NCBI GenBank assembly: GCA_934636245.1
Contig: CAKUAI010000029.1
Span: 1-32,876 of the forward strand
Length of the DNA: 32,876 nucleotides
Source: an uncultured Coriobacteriales bacterium
Lineage (GTDB): Bacteria > Actinomycetota > Coriobacteriia > Coriobacteriales > UMGS124
Direction of reading: 5' to 3'
The notes under the pieces were generated by a model. It saw only the letters and a program-made list of their open reading frames with translations, was not told the origin of the DNA and did no database searches. The position numbers and the translations under genes are program-made. Below, piece by piece: positions 12,019-20,179 of this stretch. Each line of letters begins with the position of its first letter. Position 1 is the stretch's first letter.

Positions 12019-12687
12019 ATGCACCACAAGACAGCCTTGTTTCTTTCACAGACGGCTGACGGTCACGAGCGTATGCGTCGCCTGTCGTCGGTGCTCGACG
12101 TCTCCATTTTGCTTGCAAGCGTTTCGCGCTTCTCCCAGGCGATTCTCGAGCGCGAGTTCGACCTTGTCGTGCTGGAGACCAACGGTGTTCAGGCCTCGCA
12201 GGTTGAGAACATCGAGATGACGCTCGCCGACAGTTCGACCCCGATGCTGTTCGTGGTGACCGAGGGCCAGATGCCCGACCTGCACCTGCCTATGCGCCCC
12301 GTCGCCGATTTCATCTGCACCACGGCAAGCGACGCCGAGTATGCCGTGCGTATCCGTCACCTGCTGTGGCCTGGCGAGGAGACCAGCGACGACGATGTCG
12401 TCAAGGTCGACGACCTCATGGTCAACCTTGCCACCTACCAGGTGCGTGTGGGTGATGTTCCCATCGATCTCACCTACATGGAATACTCGCTGCTTGCCTT
12501 CATGGTGACCCACCCCGGTCGTGCATACTCGCGCGAGACGCTGCTGCGCCGCGTGTGGGGCTTCGACTATTGCGGCGGCTCCCGTACAGTGGACGTCCAT
12601 GTCAGGCGCATCCGCGCCAAGCTCGGCCCCCAGATTTCCAACCACATCGAGACCGTGCGCGGCGTGGGATACCTCTTCAGGCTGTAG
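12019..12687 (+). CDS. OmpR-family orphan regulator, GlnR-like
   Basis: A 222-residue protein with an N-terminal receiver-like domain (about 4-110) and a C-terminal winged-helix DNA-binding domain of the OmpR/PhoB type (about 125-222; core LTYMEYSLLAFMV, recognition helix region TVDVHVRRIRAKLG, closing VRGVGYLFRL). The receiver is degenerate. The position of the phospho-acceptor Asp is Glu53 (in DLVVLETNG), and the usual acidic pair after the first strand is absent (TALFLSQTADG). No histidine kinase gene is adjacent. This combination, and the position divergent to gltBD with glnA nearby, fits the phosphorylation-independent nitrogen regulator GlnR of actinobacteria. The ATG at 12019 follows GGGAGG. 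A family-level call is safe; the GlnR function is inferred. Confidence 0.8.
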   Translation: MHHKTALFLSQTADGHERMRRLSSVLDVSILLASVSRFSQAILEREFDLVVLETNGVQASQVENIEMTLADSSTPMLFVVTEGQMPDLHLPMRPVADFICTTASDAEYAVRIRHLLWPGEETSDDDVVKVDDLMVNLATYQVRVGDVPIDLTYMEYSLLAFMVTHPGRAYSRETLLRRVWGFDYCGGSRTVDVHVRRIRAKLGPQISNHIETVRGVGYLFRL

Positions 12688-12697
12688 GTTTCCCGAG

Positions 12698-12836
12698 GGC
12701 GCGCAGGACATGTTCCTGGCTCAAACAGTCCTCGTACCGAATGCTACGAAAACCCGGGCCAAGGGTGCGCTTCGCGCACTTTTGGCCCTTTTCTTGCATT
12801 CACTGCGAAATTCGCCCCGAACATGTCCCGCGCGCC
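12698..12836 (+). repeat. 18-bp inverted repeat enclosing a terminator
   Basis: The segments 12698-12715 and 12819-12836 are reverse complements at 17 of 18 positions (core GGACATGTTC). They enclose about 100 bases holding the intrinsic terminator at 12756-12795. The repeat starts 10 bases after the regulator stop codon. Confidence 0.75.
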
Positions 12837-13110
12837 TTGCGCTTCTACATCGTGCTTCGGGTAGGTGCGTTTGGGCTGACGGGGCTGCACAGTGGCCGCT
12901 GTCGGGGGTCGTCGCGGCTGCTTTGGTTGCCTTTCGTCGCATTTTGCATGGGAATCGGGTAGTTTTCCAGCAAAGGTTGCCGGTATTTTTCAGCCGCATT
13001 GTAAGCAACCGTTCACGCTGCAACGACGTGACGCATGGAGGGAAGGCCCCAGTCTGGCGCAGTTCCGCAGTGCTCCGACGGAGTCGGAGCGGTACGAGGA
13101 CTGTTTGAGC
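12719..13110. repeat. 21-bp perfect inverted repeat, arms 350 bases apart
   Basis: The 21 bases at 12719-12739 occur again, exactly reverse-complemented, at 13090-13110 (core CAAACAGTCCTCGTACC). Chance identity of this length in such a short region is very unlikely. One arm lies before the regulator terminator; the other lies inside the loop of the 20-bp hairpin at 13037-13131. The 250 bases between 12837 and 13036 contain no gene or clear motif that I can see. Confidence 0.8.
12756..12795 (+). terminator. terminator of the GlnR-like gene
   Basis: A 15-bp stem (12756-12770 with 12774-12788, two G-U pairs) has the loop TTC and is followed by TTTTCTT (12789-12795). Confidence 0.85.
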
Positions 13111-13135
13111 ACAGACTGGGGCCTTCCCTCCTTTT
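13037..13135. terminator. 20-bp perfect stem between convergent genes
   Basis: The segments 13037-13056 and 13112-13131 form a perfect 20-bp stem. The 55-base loop contains another 7-bp hairpin (CTCCGAC/GTCGGAG, 13073-13079 and 13083-13089). On the plus strand TTTT follows (13132-13135); on the minus strand no T-run follows. It separates the convergent regulator and flavoprotein genes and lies 19 bases beyond the flavoprotein stop codon. Confidence 0.65.
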
Positions 13136-13150
13136 GGGTGCCTTCCTACC

Positions 13151-14281
13151 TTAGAGCCACTCCGTGACTTTGCTGATGAGCGGCGTCGGCATGCAGCCGC
13201 CGAGATACTTGCCCCAGTTGGAGTTCATGATGGGGAAGAAGAAGAGACGTCGTGCGATGTTCTTGCGGATGGGTTTGAGGCTCTCGTCGTAGAGGGCGAC
13301 GGCCTCGGTCTTCTCCTGTGAGGCGCGTACAATGGCCTGACCTGCGAGTTTTCCTGAGTTAAGGGCAAACGAGATGCCCTCGCCGGAGCTGGGCGACATG
13401 ATGCCGGCGGCTTCGCCTGCCATAAGGACGCGTCCTTGGCCGGCAATGATGTCGTTGGCGTCTTTGACTTGGATGGCCGAACCGCCTTCGCGACGGCGTG
13501 CGACACCGAGCGGGTAGCGCTGCCCCCATGTGGCCAGGGCCTTTTCATGCATTGCGGTGATGCCCTTGGTCTTGGGGAAAAACACTGATCCCACAATTGC
13601 GACGTCGCCCTTGGGCACGATGTAGCCGTAGCCATAGGCGGGGTCGATGTGGCGCGAGTAGATGCAGTCGAAATACGGCTCGACGCTGCCGGGTTCGATT
13701 TCAACGTATTCCTGTACCGTGGTGTAACTCTGCGTCTGCGGCCAAGCGGGGTGCGAGCGTCGCACGGCGGAGCGGGCGCCGTCGGCGCCGATGACCCAAC
13801 GTGCATAAACGTGTGCCTCGCGGCCGTCGCGGCGCAGTTGCACGTCGACACCGCATCCTTCGTCGGTGCAGCTTACGAAGGCGCTCTTGTCCCAAACGTC
13901 GACTCGGTCGGGTAGCAGATTCAAGAGCCACTCGTCGAACATGGCTCGGTCTACATTGGCAAATCGCAGCGAGCAGGGTTTCTTGATCTTGCGGTCCCAG
14001 TCGTAGTAGCGGAAGTGAACCCAGGCCGGGTCGAGCACCATCTCACGGGGAAGGGGCGCGACCGCCTCAAGAAAACGCTGGGCATATTCGTTGAGCATGC
14101 CGCCGCAGCTCTTGCGACGCGGCAGCGACGAGCTCTCCACGAGCAACGTGTGCAGGCCAGCTTGTGCAGCCTCGCGAGCCGCCATGATACCGGCAGGTCC
14201 TGCTCCTACCACGACGAGGTCGTAGTCTGCCAAAGCATACGGCTGTCGGGTGGTTTCGTTAGGTGTGCCGGTTGTTTCCAC
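13151..14281 (-). CDS. geranylgeranyl reductase family flavoprotein
   Basis: A 376-residue FAD-dependent oxidoreductase of the geranylgeranyl reductase/BchP-like group, which reduces isoprenoid double bonds. The dinucleotide site VVVGAGPAGIMAAREAA lies near the N-terminus (about 22-38), followed by the family motif SCGGML. GADGARSAVRR is in the middle, and the second FAD motif is GRVLMAGEAAGIMSPSSGEG, leading into the helix ALNSGKLAGQAI. The start is placed at GTG 14281 because AAGGAG lies 6 bases upstream; an in-frame GTG at 14338 adds 19 basic residues without a ribosome site. No isoprenoid or quinone genes are next to it, so the substrate (menaquinone side chain, membrane lipid or other) cannot be told. 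Confidence 0.75.
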   Translation of the reverse strand: METTGTPNETTRQPYALADYDLVVVGAGPAGIMAAREAAQAGLHTLLVESSSLPRRKSCGGMLNEYAQRFLEAVAPLPREMVLDPAWVHFRYYDWDRKIKKPCSLRFANVDRAMFDEWLLNLLPDRVDVWDKSAFVSCTDEGCGVDVQLRRDGREAHVYARWVIGADGARSAVRRSHPAWPQTQSYTTVQEYVEIEPGSVEPYFDCIYSRHIDPAYGYGYIVPKGDVAIVGSVFFPKTKGITAMHEKALATWGQRYPLGVARRREGGSAIQVKDANDIIAGQGRVLMAGEAAGIMSPSSGEGISFALNSGKLAGQAIVRASQEKTEAVALYDESLKPIRKNIARRLFFFPIMNSNWGKYLGGCMPTPLISKVTEWL

Positions 14282-14679
14282 GGAGTGCTCCTTGCTGCAT
14301 ACGGTGTTTCGCCGCGTTGAATACCTGGGTCTTCGCACGGTGGCGAACGGCTGGTAATTTCAGATGAACGGTGGTTAATTGTACACGCCCATCGGGGTTG
14401 GGATGTCGAGCATTTCGATAGCAAGAGGCCGAGAATGAAAATGTAACGTAACATATTCAAATATGACGGCATGCAATTTAGAAAAGGAGCATGCGCCTGC
14501 GATTGTCCCACCTGGTGCCGCGTGTCCGGCGCCGTCGTCTGTTCATTTGCTAGACCCGGTGTCCGTCCTTGTTTTGGCCGACGGTGCGGCATACCATACA
14601 CATAGCATGTATGCAGGTGTAATGCGAATCGTCTGCGAGTGAGCGGCGGTTCGTTTTTTTGTTTTCTGGAGGTGTTCGC
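14282..14679. promoter_or_regulatory. 398-base divergent intergenic region, ruvC promoter candidate
   Basis: No gene is seen here. For ruvC, TTGTTT (14572-14577) and TACCAT about 17 bases later form a plausible promoter. It is overlapped by an inverted repeat, CATACA-N7-TGTATG (14595-14613). For the flavoprotein gene, a TACAAT -10 on the minus strand (14383-14378) is possible but has no -35 at normal spacing. GTAACGTAAC occurs at 14443-14452. I see no LexA box of the GAAC-N4-GTTC type. Confidence 0.35.
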
Positions 14680-15225
14680 TTGGTCATTCTCGGCATCGAC
14701 CCCGGCCTTGCCAACACCGGCTGGGGTGTCATCGAGACGCGCGGCAGTCAATGTCGGGCGCGTGCCTATGGCTGCGTCCACACCGACAAGGGTCTTACGC
14801 TGCCCATGCGCCTGAAGCGCATCCATGACGAGATGGCTGAGGTCATCATGCGCTACTCTCCCATGGAAGTCGCCGTCGAGGAGATTTTCTTCTGCTCGAA
14901 CGCGCAAAGCGCCATTGCCACCGCCCAGGCGCGCGGAGCCGCTCTCGTGGCGTGTACGGGCTGCGGGCTTGAGGTGGGCGAGTACACCCCCATGCAGATC
15001 AAACAGGCAGTGGCCGGCACCGGCGTTGCCGACAAGCAGCAGGTGCAGTATATGGTCAAGAACCTGCTGCATCTGGAGCATGAGCCAAAGCCCGACCATG
15101 CGGCCGATGCGCTCGCGGCTGCCATCTGTCATGCCCACCTGTCTGTCTGGCGAACCATGAGTCGCGCTCAGAACCTCTCCAAACCGTCTGCCAGCGCATA
15201 TCGCGAAAGGGGCACGAGGCTGTGA
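14680..15225 (+). CDS. ruvC: Holliday junction endonuclease RuvC
   Basis: RuvC is the dimeric resolvase that nicks Holliday junctions in concert with RuvAB. It has 181 residues from TTG 14680. The catalytic acids can be seen: Asp in ILGIDPG at the N-terminus, Glu in VAVEEIFF, and the Asp pair in DHAADALAAAICH near the C-terminus. GGAGGT at 14668-14673 fixes the TTG start; an in-frame TTG at 14659 precedes the ribosome site and is rejected. The stop overlaps the GTG of ruvA (GTGA, 15222-15225), so the two are translationally coupled. Confidence 0.94.
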   Translation: MVILGIDPGLANTGWGVIETRGSQCRARAYGCVHTDKGLTLPMRLKRIHDEMAEVIMRYSPMEVAVEEIFFCSNAQSAIATAQARGAALVACTGCGLEVGEYTPMQIKQAVAGTGVADKQQVQYMVKNLLHLEHEPKPDHAADALAAAICHAHLSVWRTMSRAQNLSKPSASAYRERGTRL

Positions 15226-15830
15226 TTTCGTTTCTCAGAGGCCGTATACAGGAAAAGACTGCCTTTTCCGTTGTTATCGACGTCGCGGGCGTTGGCTATG
15301 AGTGCGGTGTTTCGACAGCCACCGCCGCAAGCCTGCCCGCCCCCGGCGAGGATGTGGAGTGCATGCTCTTCACCCGCATGCAGGTACGCGATGACGCCCT
15401 GTCTCTTTTTGGGTTCGCAAGCACCGATGAACGAGCGGTCTTTGACAAGCTCGTGGGTGTTTCCGGTGTCGGCCCCAAGCTCGCCCTTTCGGTGCTCAGC
15501 ACGTTTGCCCCCGATGCCTTGCGCGAGGTCGTGGCGGCGGGCGACGAGAAGCGTATGTCGAGTGTGCCGGGCGTGGGCAAGAAGACCGCCTCGCGCATGA
15601 TCTTGGAGCTCAAGGACTCGCTGGGCGCCCAGGCTCCCGCGCGCCTGTCAACTTCGCAGCTCGCTATGCCCACAGCGCCCGTGGCTTCTGCGCTCGACGA
15701 GGCGTGCGCGGCGCTTCTTTCGATGGGCTTTACCTCGGCCGAGTGCGAGCTTGCACTCAAGGGTTATGATGGCCCTGCCGCCGACACTTCGGCGGCGATT
15801 CGTTTCGCCCTCAAGCGCCTTGGGAGTTAA
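15222..15830 (+). CDS. ruvA: Holliday junction DNA helicase subunit RuvA
   Basis: RuvA is the tetrameric protein that binds the four-way junction and loads RuvB. It has 202 residues, the standard length. Domain I is the N-terminal beta-barrel (MISFLRGRIQEKTAF through the GVGYECGVS strand). Domain II carries two helix-hairpin-helix motifs, VSGVGPKLALSVLS and VPGVGKKTASRMIL. The C-terminal domain III (about 155-202) binds RuvB. The GTG start overlaps the ruvC stop. ruvB follows after 6 bases. Confidence 0.95.
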   Translation: MISFLRGRIQEKTAFSVVIDVAGVGYECGVSTATAASLPAPGEDVECMLFTRMQVRDDALSLFGFASTDERAVFDKLVGVSGVGPKLALSVLSTFAPDALREVVAAGDEKRMSSVPGVGKKTASRMILELKDSLGAQAPARLSTSQLAMPTAPVASALDEACAALLSMGFTSAECELALKGYDGPAADTSAAIRFALKRLGS

Positions 15831-15836
15831 TAGACG

Positions 15837-16892
15837 ATGTGGGAAGCAGACCAGCAGGACCTTTGGGCCGACGGTGCCTCCGCGCCCGCCGAACGCGCCG
15901 TTACGCCTACGCTCACGGCGGAAGACCTCGACGTCGACCGCAAGCTTCGCCCCCAGCTCCTTGACGACTATGTTGGCCAGGAGCGCGTGAAGCAAACCCT
16001 GCGCGTGGCCATCGAGGCGGCCAAGCAGCGTGGCGAATGCCTCGACCATCTGCTCTTCTTCGGCCCTCCGGGCCTGGGTAAAACCACACTTGCCACCATT
16101 GTGGCAAACGAGATGGGCGCCCAGATCAAGTGCACATCGGGCCCGGCCATCGAGCGGACCGGCGACCTTGCTGCCATCCTTACGAACCTGCAGGAAGGCG
16201 ACGTGCTCTTCGTCGACGAGATTCACCGTCTGAACCATGCAGTGGAAGAGGTCTTCTATCCCGCTATGGAGGACTTTTATCTCGACATCGTGATCGGCAA
16301 GGGCCCCGCCGCCCGTTCCATCAGGCTCGACCTGCCGCGCTTCACGCTTGTGGGTGCGACGACGCGCTCCGGTCTTCTGACGGGTCCCTTGCGCGACAGG
16401 TTCGGCATCATCTCGCGCCTCGACTACTATGCGCCTTGCGAGCTCACGCAGATTGTCATGCGCTCGGCTACCATTCTGGGTGTCGACCTTGACGAGCAGG
16501 GAGCCGCGCAGATTGCCTCGCGCAGCCGCGGCACGCCGCGTCTGGCGAACCGGCTTCTCAAGCGTGTGCGCGATTACGCCCAGGTCCATGGAGCTTCTCC
16601 CATCGATGCGCGGGTGGCAAGTGACGCGCTCGGGTTCTTCGAGGTCGACGAGATGGGCCTGGACTGGATGGACAACAAGATTCTCTCCACGCTTGCTCGG
16701 ACGTTTATGGGCCATCCCGTCGGCCTTTCTACCTTGGCCAGCGCCGTTGGTGAGGATGCAGCCACGCTCGAGGATGTCTACGAGCCGTTTTTGCTTCAGC
16801 AAGGTTTGATCAACCGTACTCCCAAGGGCCGCGTGGCAACCCCGCGTGCATTTGAGCACCTGGGTTTGCCGGTTGCCGAGGCTGACGAGTGA
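15837..16892 (+). CDS. ruvB: Holliday junction DNA helicase RuvB
   Basis: RuvB is the hexameric AAA+ motor that drives branch migration. It has 351 residues, slightly longer than the usual 330-345 because of an acidic N-terminal leader. Walker A is GPPGLGKTTLA, Walker B is VDEIHRL, sensor 1 lies in LVGATTRSGLL, and the arginine finger region follows in GPLRDRFGI. The C-terminal winged helix ends with INRTPKGRVATPRAFEHLG. The operon order ruvC-ruvA-ruvB is standard. Confidence 0.96.
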   Translation: MWEADQQDLWADGASAPAERAVTPTLTAEDLDVDRKLRPQLLDDYVGQERVKQTLRVAIEAAKQRGECLDHLLFFGPPGLGKTTLATIVANEMGAQIKCTSGPAIERTGDLAAILTNLQEGDVLFVDEIHRLNHAVEEVFYPAMEDFYLDIVIGKGPAARSIRLDLPRFTLVGATTRSGLLTGPLRDRFGIISRLDYYAPCELTQIVMRSATILGVDLDEQGAAQIASRSRGTPRLANRLLKRVRDYAQVHGASPIDARVASDALGFFEVDEMGLDWMDNKILSTLARTFMGHPVGLSTLASAVGEDAATLEDVYEPFLLQQGLINRTPKGRVATPRAFEHLGLPVAEADE

Positions 16893-16930
16893 CGCGGCGA
16901 CGCGTCGGTTTCCAAAGGAAGTGATGAGGC

Positions 16931-17329
16931 ATGTCTATCAAAAGCGACTATCTCATGGACATGGTCGCGCGGTTTTGTGACGCCGTGCTTCGCGGCATTG
17001 ACGCCCGCCGTGCGGGTGATGCCTTTGAGGCACGTGAGGACTTCGAAAGCGTTGTGGGCGGCGTGCTTGACATGGACGCATCCTGCGCCTTGGCCTTGTC
17101 GAGCTCCTCGCTTGTCACGATGATGCAGCTCTCGGCCGTTGATGAGACGCTCGTTGTGTATTGCGCATATGCCCTGATGCAAGCTGCCGACACCTACGAG
17201 GGCGCCGAACCCGGCATGGCCCAGCTTCGTCGCGAGCAGGCACGGGCTCTTGCTGACGCCTATGGGTTTGACGCCGATGTCAGTCCCCGCGAAGTGAGCG
17301 AGGCCCTTGCCGCTCGCGCCGACCAGTGA
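16931..17329 (+). CDS. small helical protein, possibly DUF6483 family
   Basis: A 132-residue protein that appears entirely alpha-helical and mildly acidic, with no membrane segment or signal peptide. The start, YLMDMVARFCDAVLRGIDARRAGDAFEAREDFESVVGGVL, resembles the DUF6483 family of Gram-positive bacteria as I remember it, including the later helix that looks like a tetratricopeptide-type repeat (YCAYALMQAADTYEGAEPG). No function is known to me. It follows ruvB by 38 bases and could be co-transcribed. AAAGGAA at 16914-16920 serves as ribosome site. The family assignment is tentative; the gene itself is well supported by codon use and position. Confidence 0.7.
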   Translation: MSIKSDYLMDMVARFCDAVLRGIDARRAGDAFEAREDFESVVGGVLDMDASCALALSSSSLVTMMQLSAVDETLVVYCAYALMQAADTYEGAEPGMAQLRREQARALADAYGFDADVSPREVSEALAARADQ

Positions 17330-17458
17330 CGTTCAGCCGCACACTCGCACCGCTCAAAGGCGCTTCACGAAACCAGCATTACCGTGTTGCGACGTCATGA
17401 TAGCTTGTCCGCGTGGCACGTAACATGCATGCAACATTCCAAAGAGGAAGGGAGCCCC

Positions 17459-19126
17459 ATGGCAAGTGACATCGAGATCGCCCAGTCCGTAACCCCCCGC
17501 GAGATAGGTGAAATCGCCTCCAAGCTCGGTCTTGACGAGAAGTATTTGGAACGCTACGGCAGCACCAAGGCAAAGGTCGACTACAACCTGCTGCGCGAGG
17601 AGAACCACACTGCTGGCAAGCTCGTGCTTGTCACTGCCATCAATCCCACCCCCGCCGGTGAGGGCAAGACGACGACCACCATCGGCTTGGCCGATGCACT
17701 GACGAGCCTGGGCAAGAAGTGCGCGGTCGCCCTGCGCGAGCCGAGCCTGGGCCCGGTTTTCGGCGTGAAGGGCGGCGCTGCCGGCGGCGGCTACGCCCAG
17801 GTCATCCCCATGGAGGACATCAACCTGCACTTCACGGGTGACTTCCATGCCATCGGCGCGGCGAACAACCTGCTCGCAGCCATGCTTGACAACCATATCC
17901 AGCAGGGCAACACCTTGGGCATCGACCCGCGTCGCATCACCTGGAAGCGCGTGGTCGACATGAACGACCGCCAGCTGCGCTTCATCGTCGACGGCCTGGG
18001 TGGCAAGGCCAACGGTACCCCGCGCGAGGACGGCTTCGACATCACGGTTGCCTCCGAGATCATGGCGGTGCTGTGCCTTGCGCGCGACATCCCCGACCTC
18101 AAGGAGCGTCTGGGCCGCATCGTCGTGGGCTACACCTACACCGGCGAGCCTGTGACCGCCAGCCAGCTCAAGGCCGCAGGCGCCATGGCCGCCCTGCTCA
18201 AGGACGCCCTGAAGCCCAACCTCGTGCAGACGCTCGAGGGCACGCCTGCCTTCGTGCACGGCGGTCCCTTCGCAAACATCGCCCACGGCTGCAACTCCGT
18301 CATGGCGACGCGCATGGCCATGGCCCTCTCCGACATCACGGTCACCGAGGCCGGCTTCGGCGCCGACCTGGGTGCCGAGAAGTTCCTCGACATCAAGTGC
18401 CGTATGGCCGGCATCGCCCCCGACGCGGTCGTGCTCGTGGCCACCGCCCGCGCACTCAAGATGAACGGCGGCGTTGCCAAGACCGACCTCAACGAGGAGA
18501 ACCTCGAGGCCCTTGCGGCCGGCATGCCCAACCTGCTCCAGCATGTCGCCAACCTCACTGAGGTCTACGGCATGCCGGTTGTGGTCGCCATCAACCGTCA
18601 CCCCACCGACACGGTTGCCGAGCTGGAGCTCATCCAGTCCTGCTGTGCCGAGCAGGGCGTCAACGCCGTGCTTTCCGAGGTGTGGGCCAAGGGCGGCCAG
18701 GGCGGCATCGCACTGGCTCAGGAAGTCCTGCGTCTTGTTGAGCAGCCCGGCGAGCTGAAGTTTGCCTATCCCACCGGTGCCAGCATCAAGGAAGCCGTCG
18801 AGGCAGTCGCCACGCGCATCTACCATGCCGACGGCGTTGACTTTGCCCCCGCCGCCCTCAAGCAGATCGCCGCGCTTGAGGAGAACGGCTACGGCCACCT
18901 GCCCGTGTGCATCGCAAAGACGCAGTACAGCTTCTCCGACGATCCCGTCAAGCTTGGTGCCCCCCGTGGCTTCAGGATTTCTGTGCGCGAGGTCAAGGTT
19001 TCTGCGGGTGCCGGTTTCGTCGTCGTGCTTGCCGGCAGCGTTATGACCATGCCGGGCCTGCCCAAGGTTCCCGCAGCCGAGAAGATCGACGTCGATGAGT
19101 CCGGCCGTATCACGGGGTTGTTCTAA
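17459..19126 (+). CDS. fhs: formate-tetrahydrofolate ligase
   Basis: It activates formate with ATP to 10-formyl-tetrahydrofolate, in the cytosol. It has 555 residues, matching the family. The P-loop TPAGEGKTTTTIGL lies near residue 65. The conserved REPSLGPVFGVKGGAAGGGYAQV and the following MEDINLHFTGDFHAI stretch are intact, as is the C-terminal LAGSVMTMPGLPKVPAAEKID. The ATG at 17459 follows GAGGAAGGGAG. An in-frame start at 17384 would add 25 residues without a ribosome site. folD starts two bases after the stop. Together they interconvert formate and methylene-THF. No clear promoter is visible in the 129 bases upstream. Confidence 0.97.
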   Translation: MASDIEIAQSVTPREIGEIASKLGLDEKYLERYGSTKAKVDYNLLREENHTAGKLVLVTAINPTPAGEGKTTTTIGLADALTSLGKKCAVALREPSLGPVFGVKGGAAGGGYAQVIPMEDINLHFTGDFHAIGAANNLLAAMLDNHIQQGNTLGIDPRRITWKRVVDMNDRQLRFIVDGLGGKANGTPREDGFDITVASEIMAVLCLARDIPDLKERLGRIVVGYTYTGEPVTASQLKAAGAMAALLKDALKPNLVQTLEGTPAFVHGGPFANIAHGCNSVMATRMAMALSDITVTEAGFGADLGAEKFLDIKCRMAGIAPDAVVLVATARALKMNGGVAKTDLNEENLEALAAGMPNLLQHVANLTEVYGMPVVVAINRHPTDTVAELELIQSCCAEQGVNAVLSEVWAKGGQGGIALAQEVLRLVEQPGELKFAYPTGASIKEAVEAVATRIYHADGVDFAPAALKQIAALEENGYGHLPVCIAKTQYSFSDDPVKLGAPRGFRISVREVKVSAGAGFVVVLAGSVMTMPGLPKVPAAEKIDVDESGRITGLF

Positions 19127-19127
19127 T

Positions 19128-19997
19128 ATGGCGACAATTCTCGACGGCAAGGCCGTCGCGGCAAAGGTCAAGGCCGAGGCCGCTCAGCGTGTGGAAGTCC
19201 TAAAGCAGCATGGACATCCGTGCGGCCTGGCAGTCGTGCTTGTGGGCGACGACCCTGCAAGCTCGGTCTATGTGCGCAACAAGCGCAAGGACTGCGCAGA
19301 GGTGGGTATCGAGGCGTTTGACTACGACCTGCCCGCCACCTGTACCCAGGAGGAGCTCGAGGACCTTCTCGGCAGGCTTAACGCCGACCCGAAGGTCAGC
19401 GGCATCCTTGTGCAGATGCCCCTGCCGGCACATCTCGACGCCGAACGCGCCATCGCCCACATCTCGCCCGAGAAAGACGTGGATGCCTTCCATCCCGTCA
19501 ACCTCGGTCGCCTTGTGCGCGGGCTTCCCGGTCCTAGGCCGTGCACGCCTGCTGGTGTCATGCGCATCCTGCGCGAATACGGCATCGATGTGGCCGGCAA
19601 GCGCGCCGTCGTGCTGGGCCGCTCCACTATCGTGGGCAAGCCCATGGCCCTTATGCTCATTGCAAACGACGCCACGGTCACTATCTGCCACAGCCGCACA
19701 CCCAATAAGGCCGAGACGTCGCAGCAGGCCGATATCGTCATCAGCGCAATCGGCCATGCCAACCTCGTCAAGTCCGACTGGATGCGCGAGGGTGCCGTTG
19801 TCGTGGACGTGGGCATGAACCGCGATGAGAACGGCAAGCTCTGCGGCGACGTTGCCTATGACGAGGTTGCCGCCAAAGCCAGCGCGATCACCCCGGTTCC
19901 GGGCGGCGTTGGCCCCATGACGCGTGCCATGCTCATGCTCAACTGCGTCACGGCTGCCGAGCGTCTTGCAGGCATGGATTCCGCCTGGGCGCAGTAA
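19128..19997 (+). CDS. folD: methylene-THF dehydrogenase/cyclohydrolase
   Basis: The bifunctional enzyme linking 5,10-methylene-THF and 10-formyl-THF with NADP. It has 289 residues, normal length. The active-site lysine motif is YVRNKRK (about residues 46-52), then GILVQMPLP and EKDVDAFHP. The nucleotide-binding part carries VLGRSTIVGKPMALML, and the end shows ITPVPGGVGPMTRAML. The ATG at 19128 is one base after the fhs stop codon; an upstream in-frame start at 19095 overlaps the fhs coding sequence and is rejected. The ribosome site must lie in the fhs 3' end, which suggests coupled translation. Confidence 0.96.
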   Translation: MATILDGKAVAAKVKAEAAQRVEVLKQHGHPCGLAVVLVGDDPASSVYVRNKRKDCAEVGIEAFDYDLPATCTQEELEDLLGRLNADPKVSGILVQMPLPAHLDAERAIAHISPEKDVDAFHPVNLGRLVRGLPGPRPCTPAGVMRILREYGIDVAGKRAVVLGRSTIVGKPMALMLIANDATVTICHSRTPNKAETSQQADIVISAIGHANLVKSDWMREGAVVVDVGMNRDENGKLCGDVAYDEVAAKASAITPVPGGVGPMTRAMLMLNCVTAAERLAGMDSAWAQ

Positions 19998-20032
19998 TTG
20001 CGTTAGTTTGTTGAGATTGGTGGGAATCTAAA

Positions 20033-20141
20033 GAAATGTGAACTTGGCTTCCTAAAGCCTGCACATTTCAGGTATTATAAGCAAGTGCGGTTCATAGGAG
20101 GACCGTGTTTTCTCGTAAGCGTGTCGACTCGATTCGCTTAC
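20033..20141 (+). promoter_or_regulatory. cspA promoter and structured leader
   Basis: A two-part hairpin (GAAATGTG/CACATTTC, 20033-20040/20062-20069, enclosing GGCTT/AAGCC) ends just before a -10 candidate TATTAT or TATAAG (20073-20081). A weak -35 may be TTCCTA (20049-20054). The transcript would carry a leader of about 95 bases with an internal hairpin GTAAGCG/CGCTTAC (20115-20121/20135-20141). Long folded leaders are usual for cold-shock mRNAs. The first hairpin could also end folD transcription, but it lacks a T-run. Confidence 0.5.
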
Positions 20142-20179
20142 TCGGTTTGCCCGTAAAAGGGTAGAAAGAAAGGCTAGAC

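Noticed and set aside
12521..13108. 195-residue plus-strand frame crossing the repeat region
   Set aside because: It overlaps the winged-helix coding end in another frame and runs through terminators and repeats; no ribosome site or family resemblance.
14341..14679. LexA box upstream of ruvC
   Set aside because: No GAAC-N4-GTTC type sequence was found in the interval.
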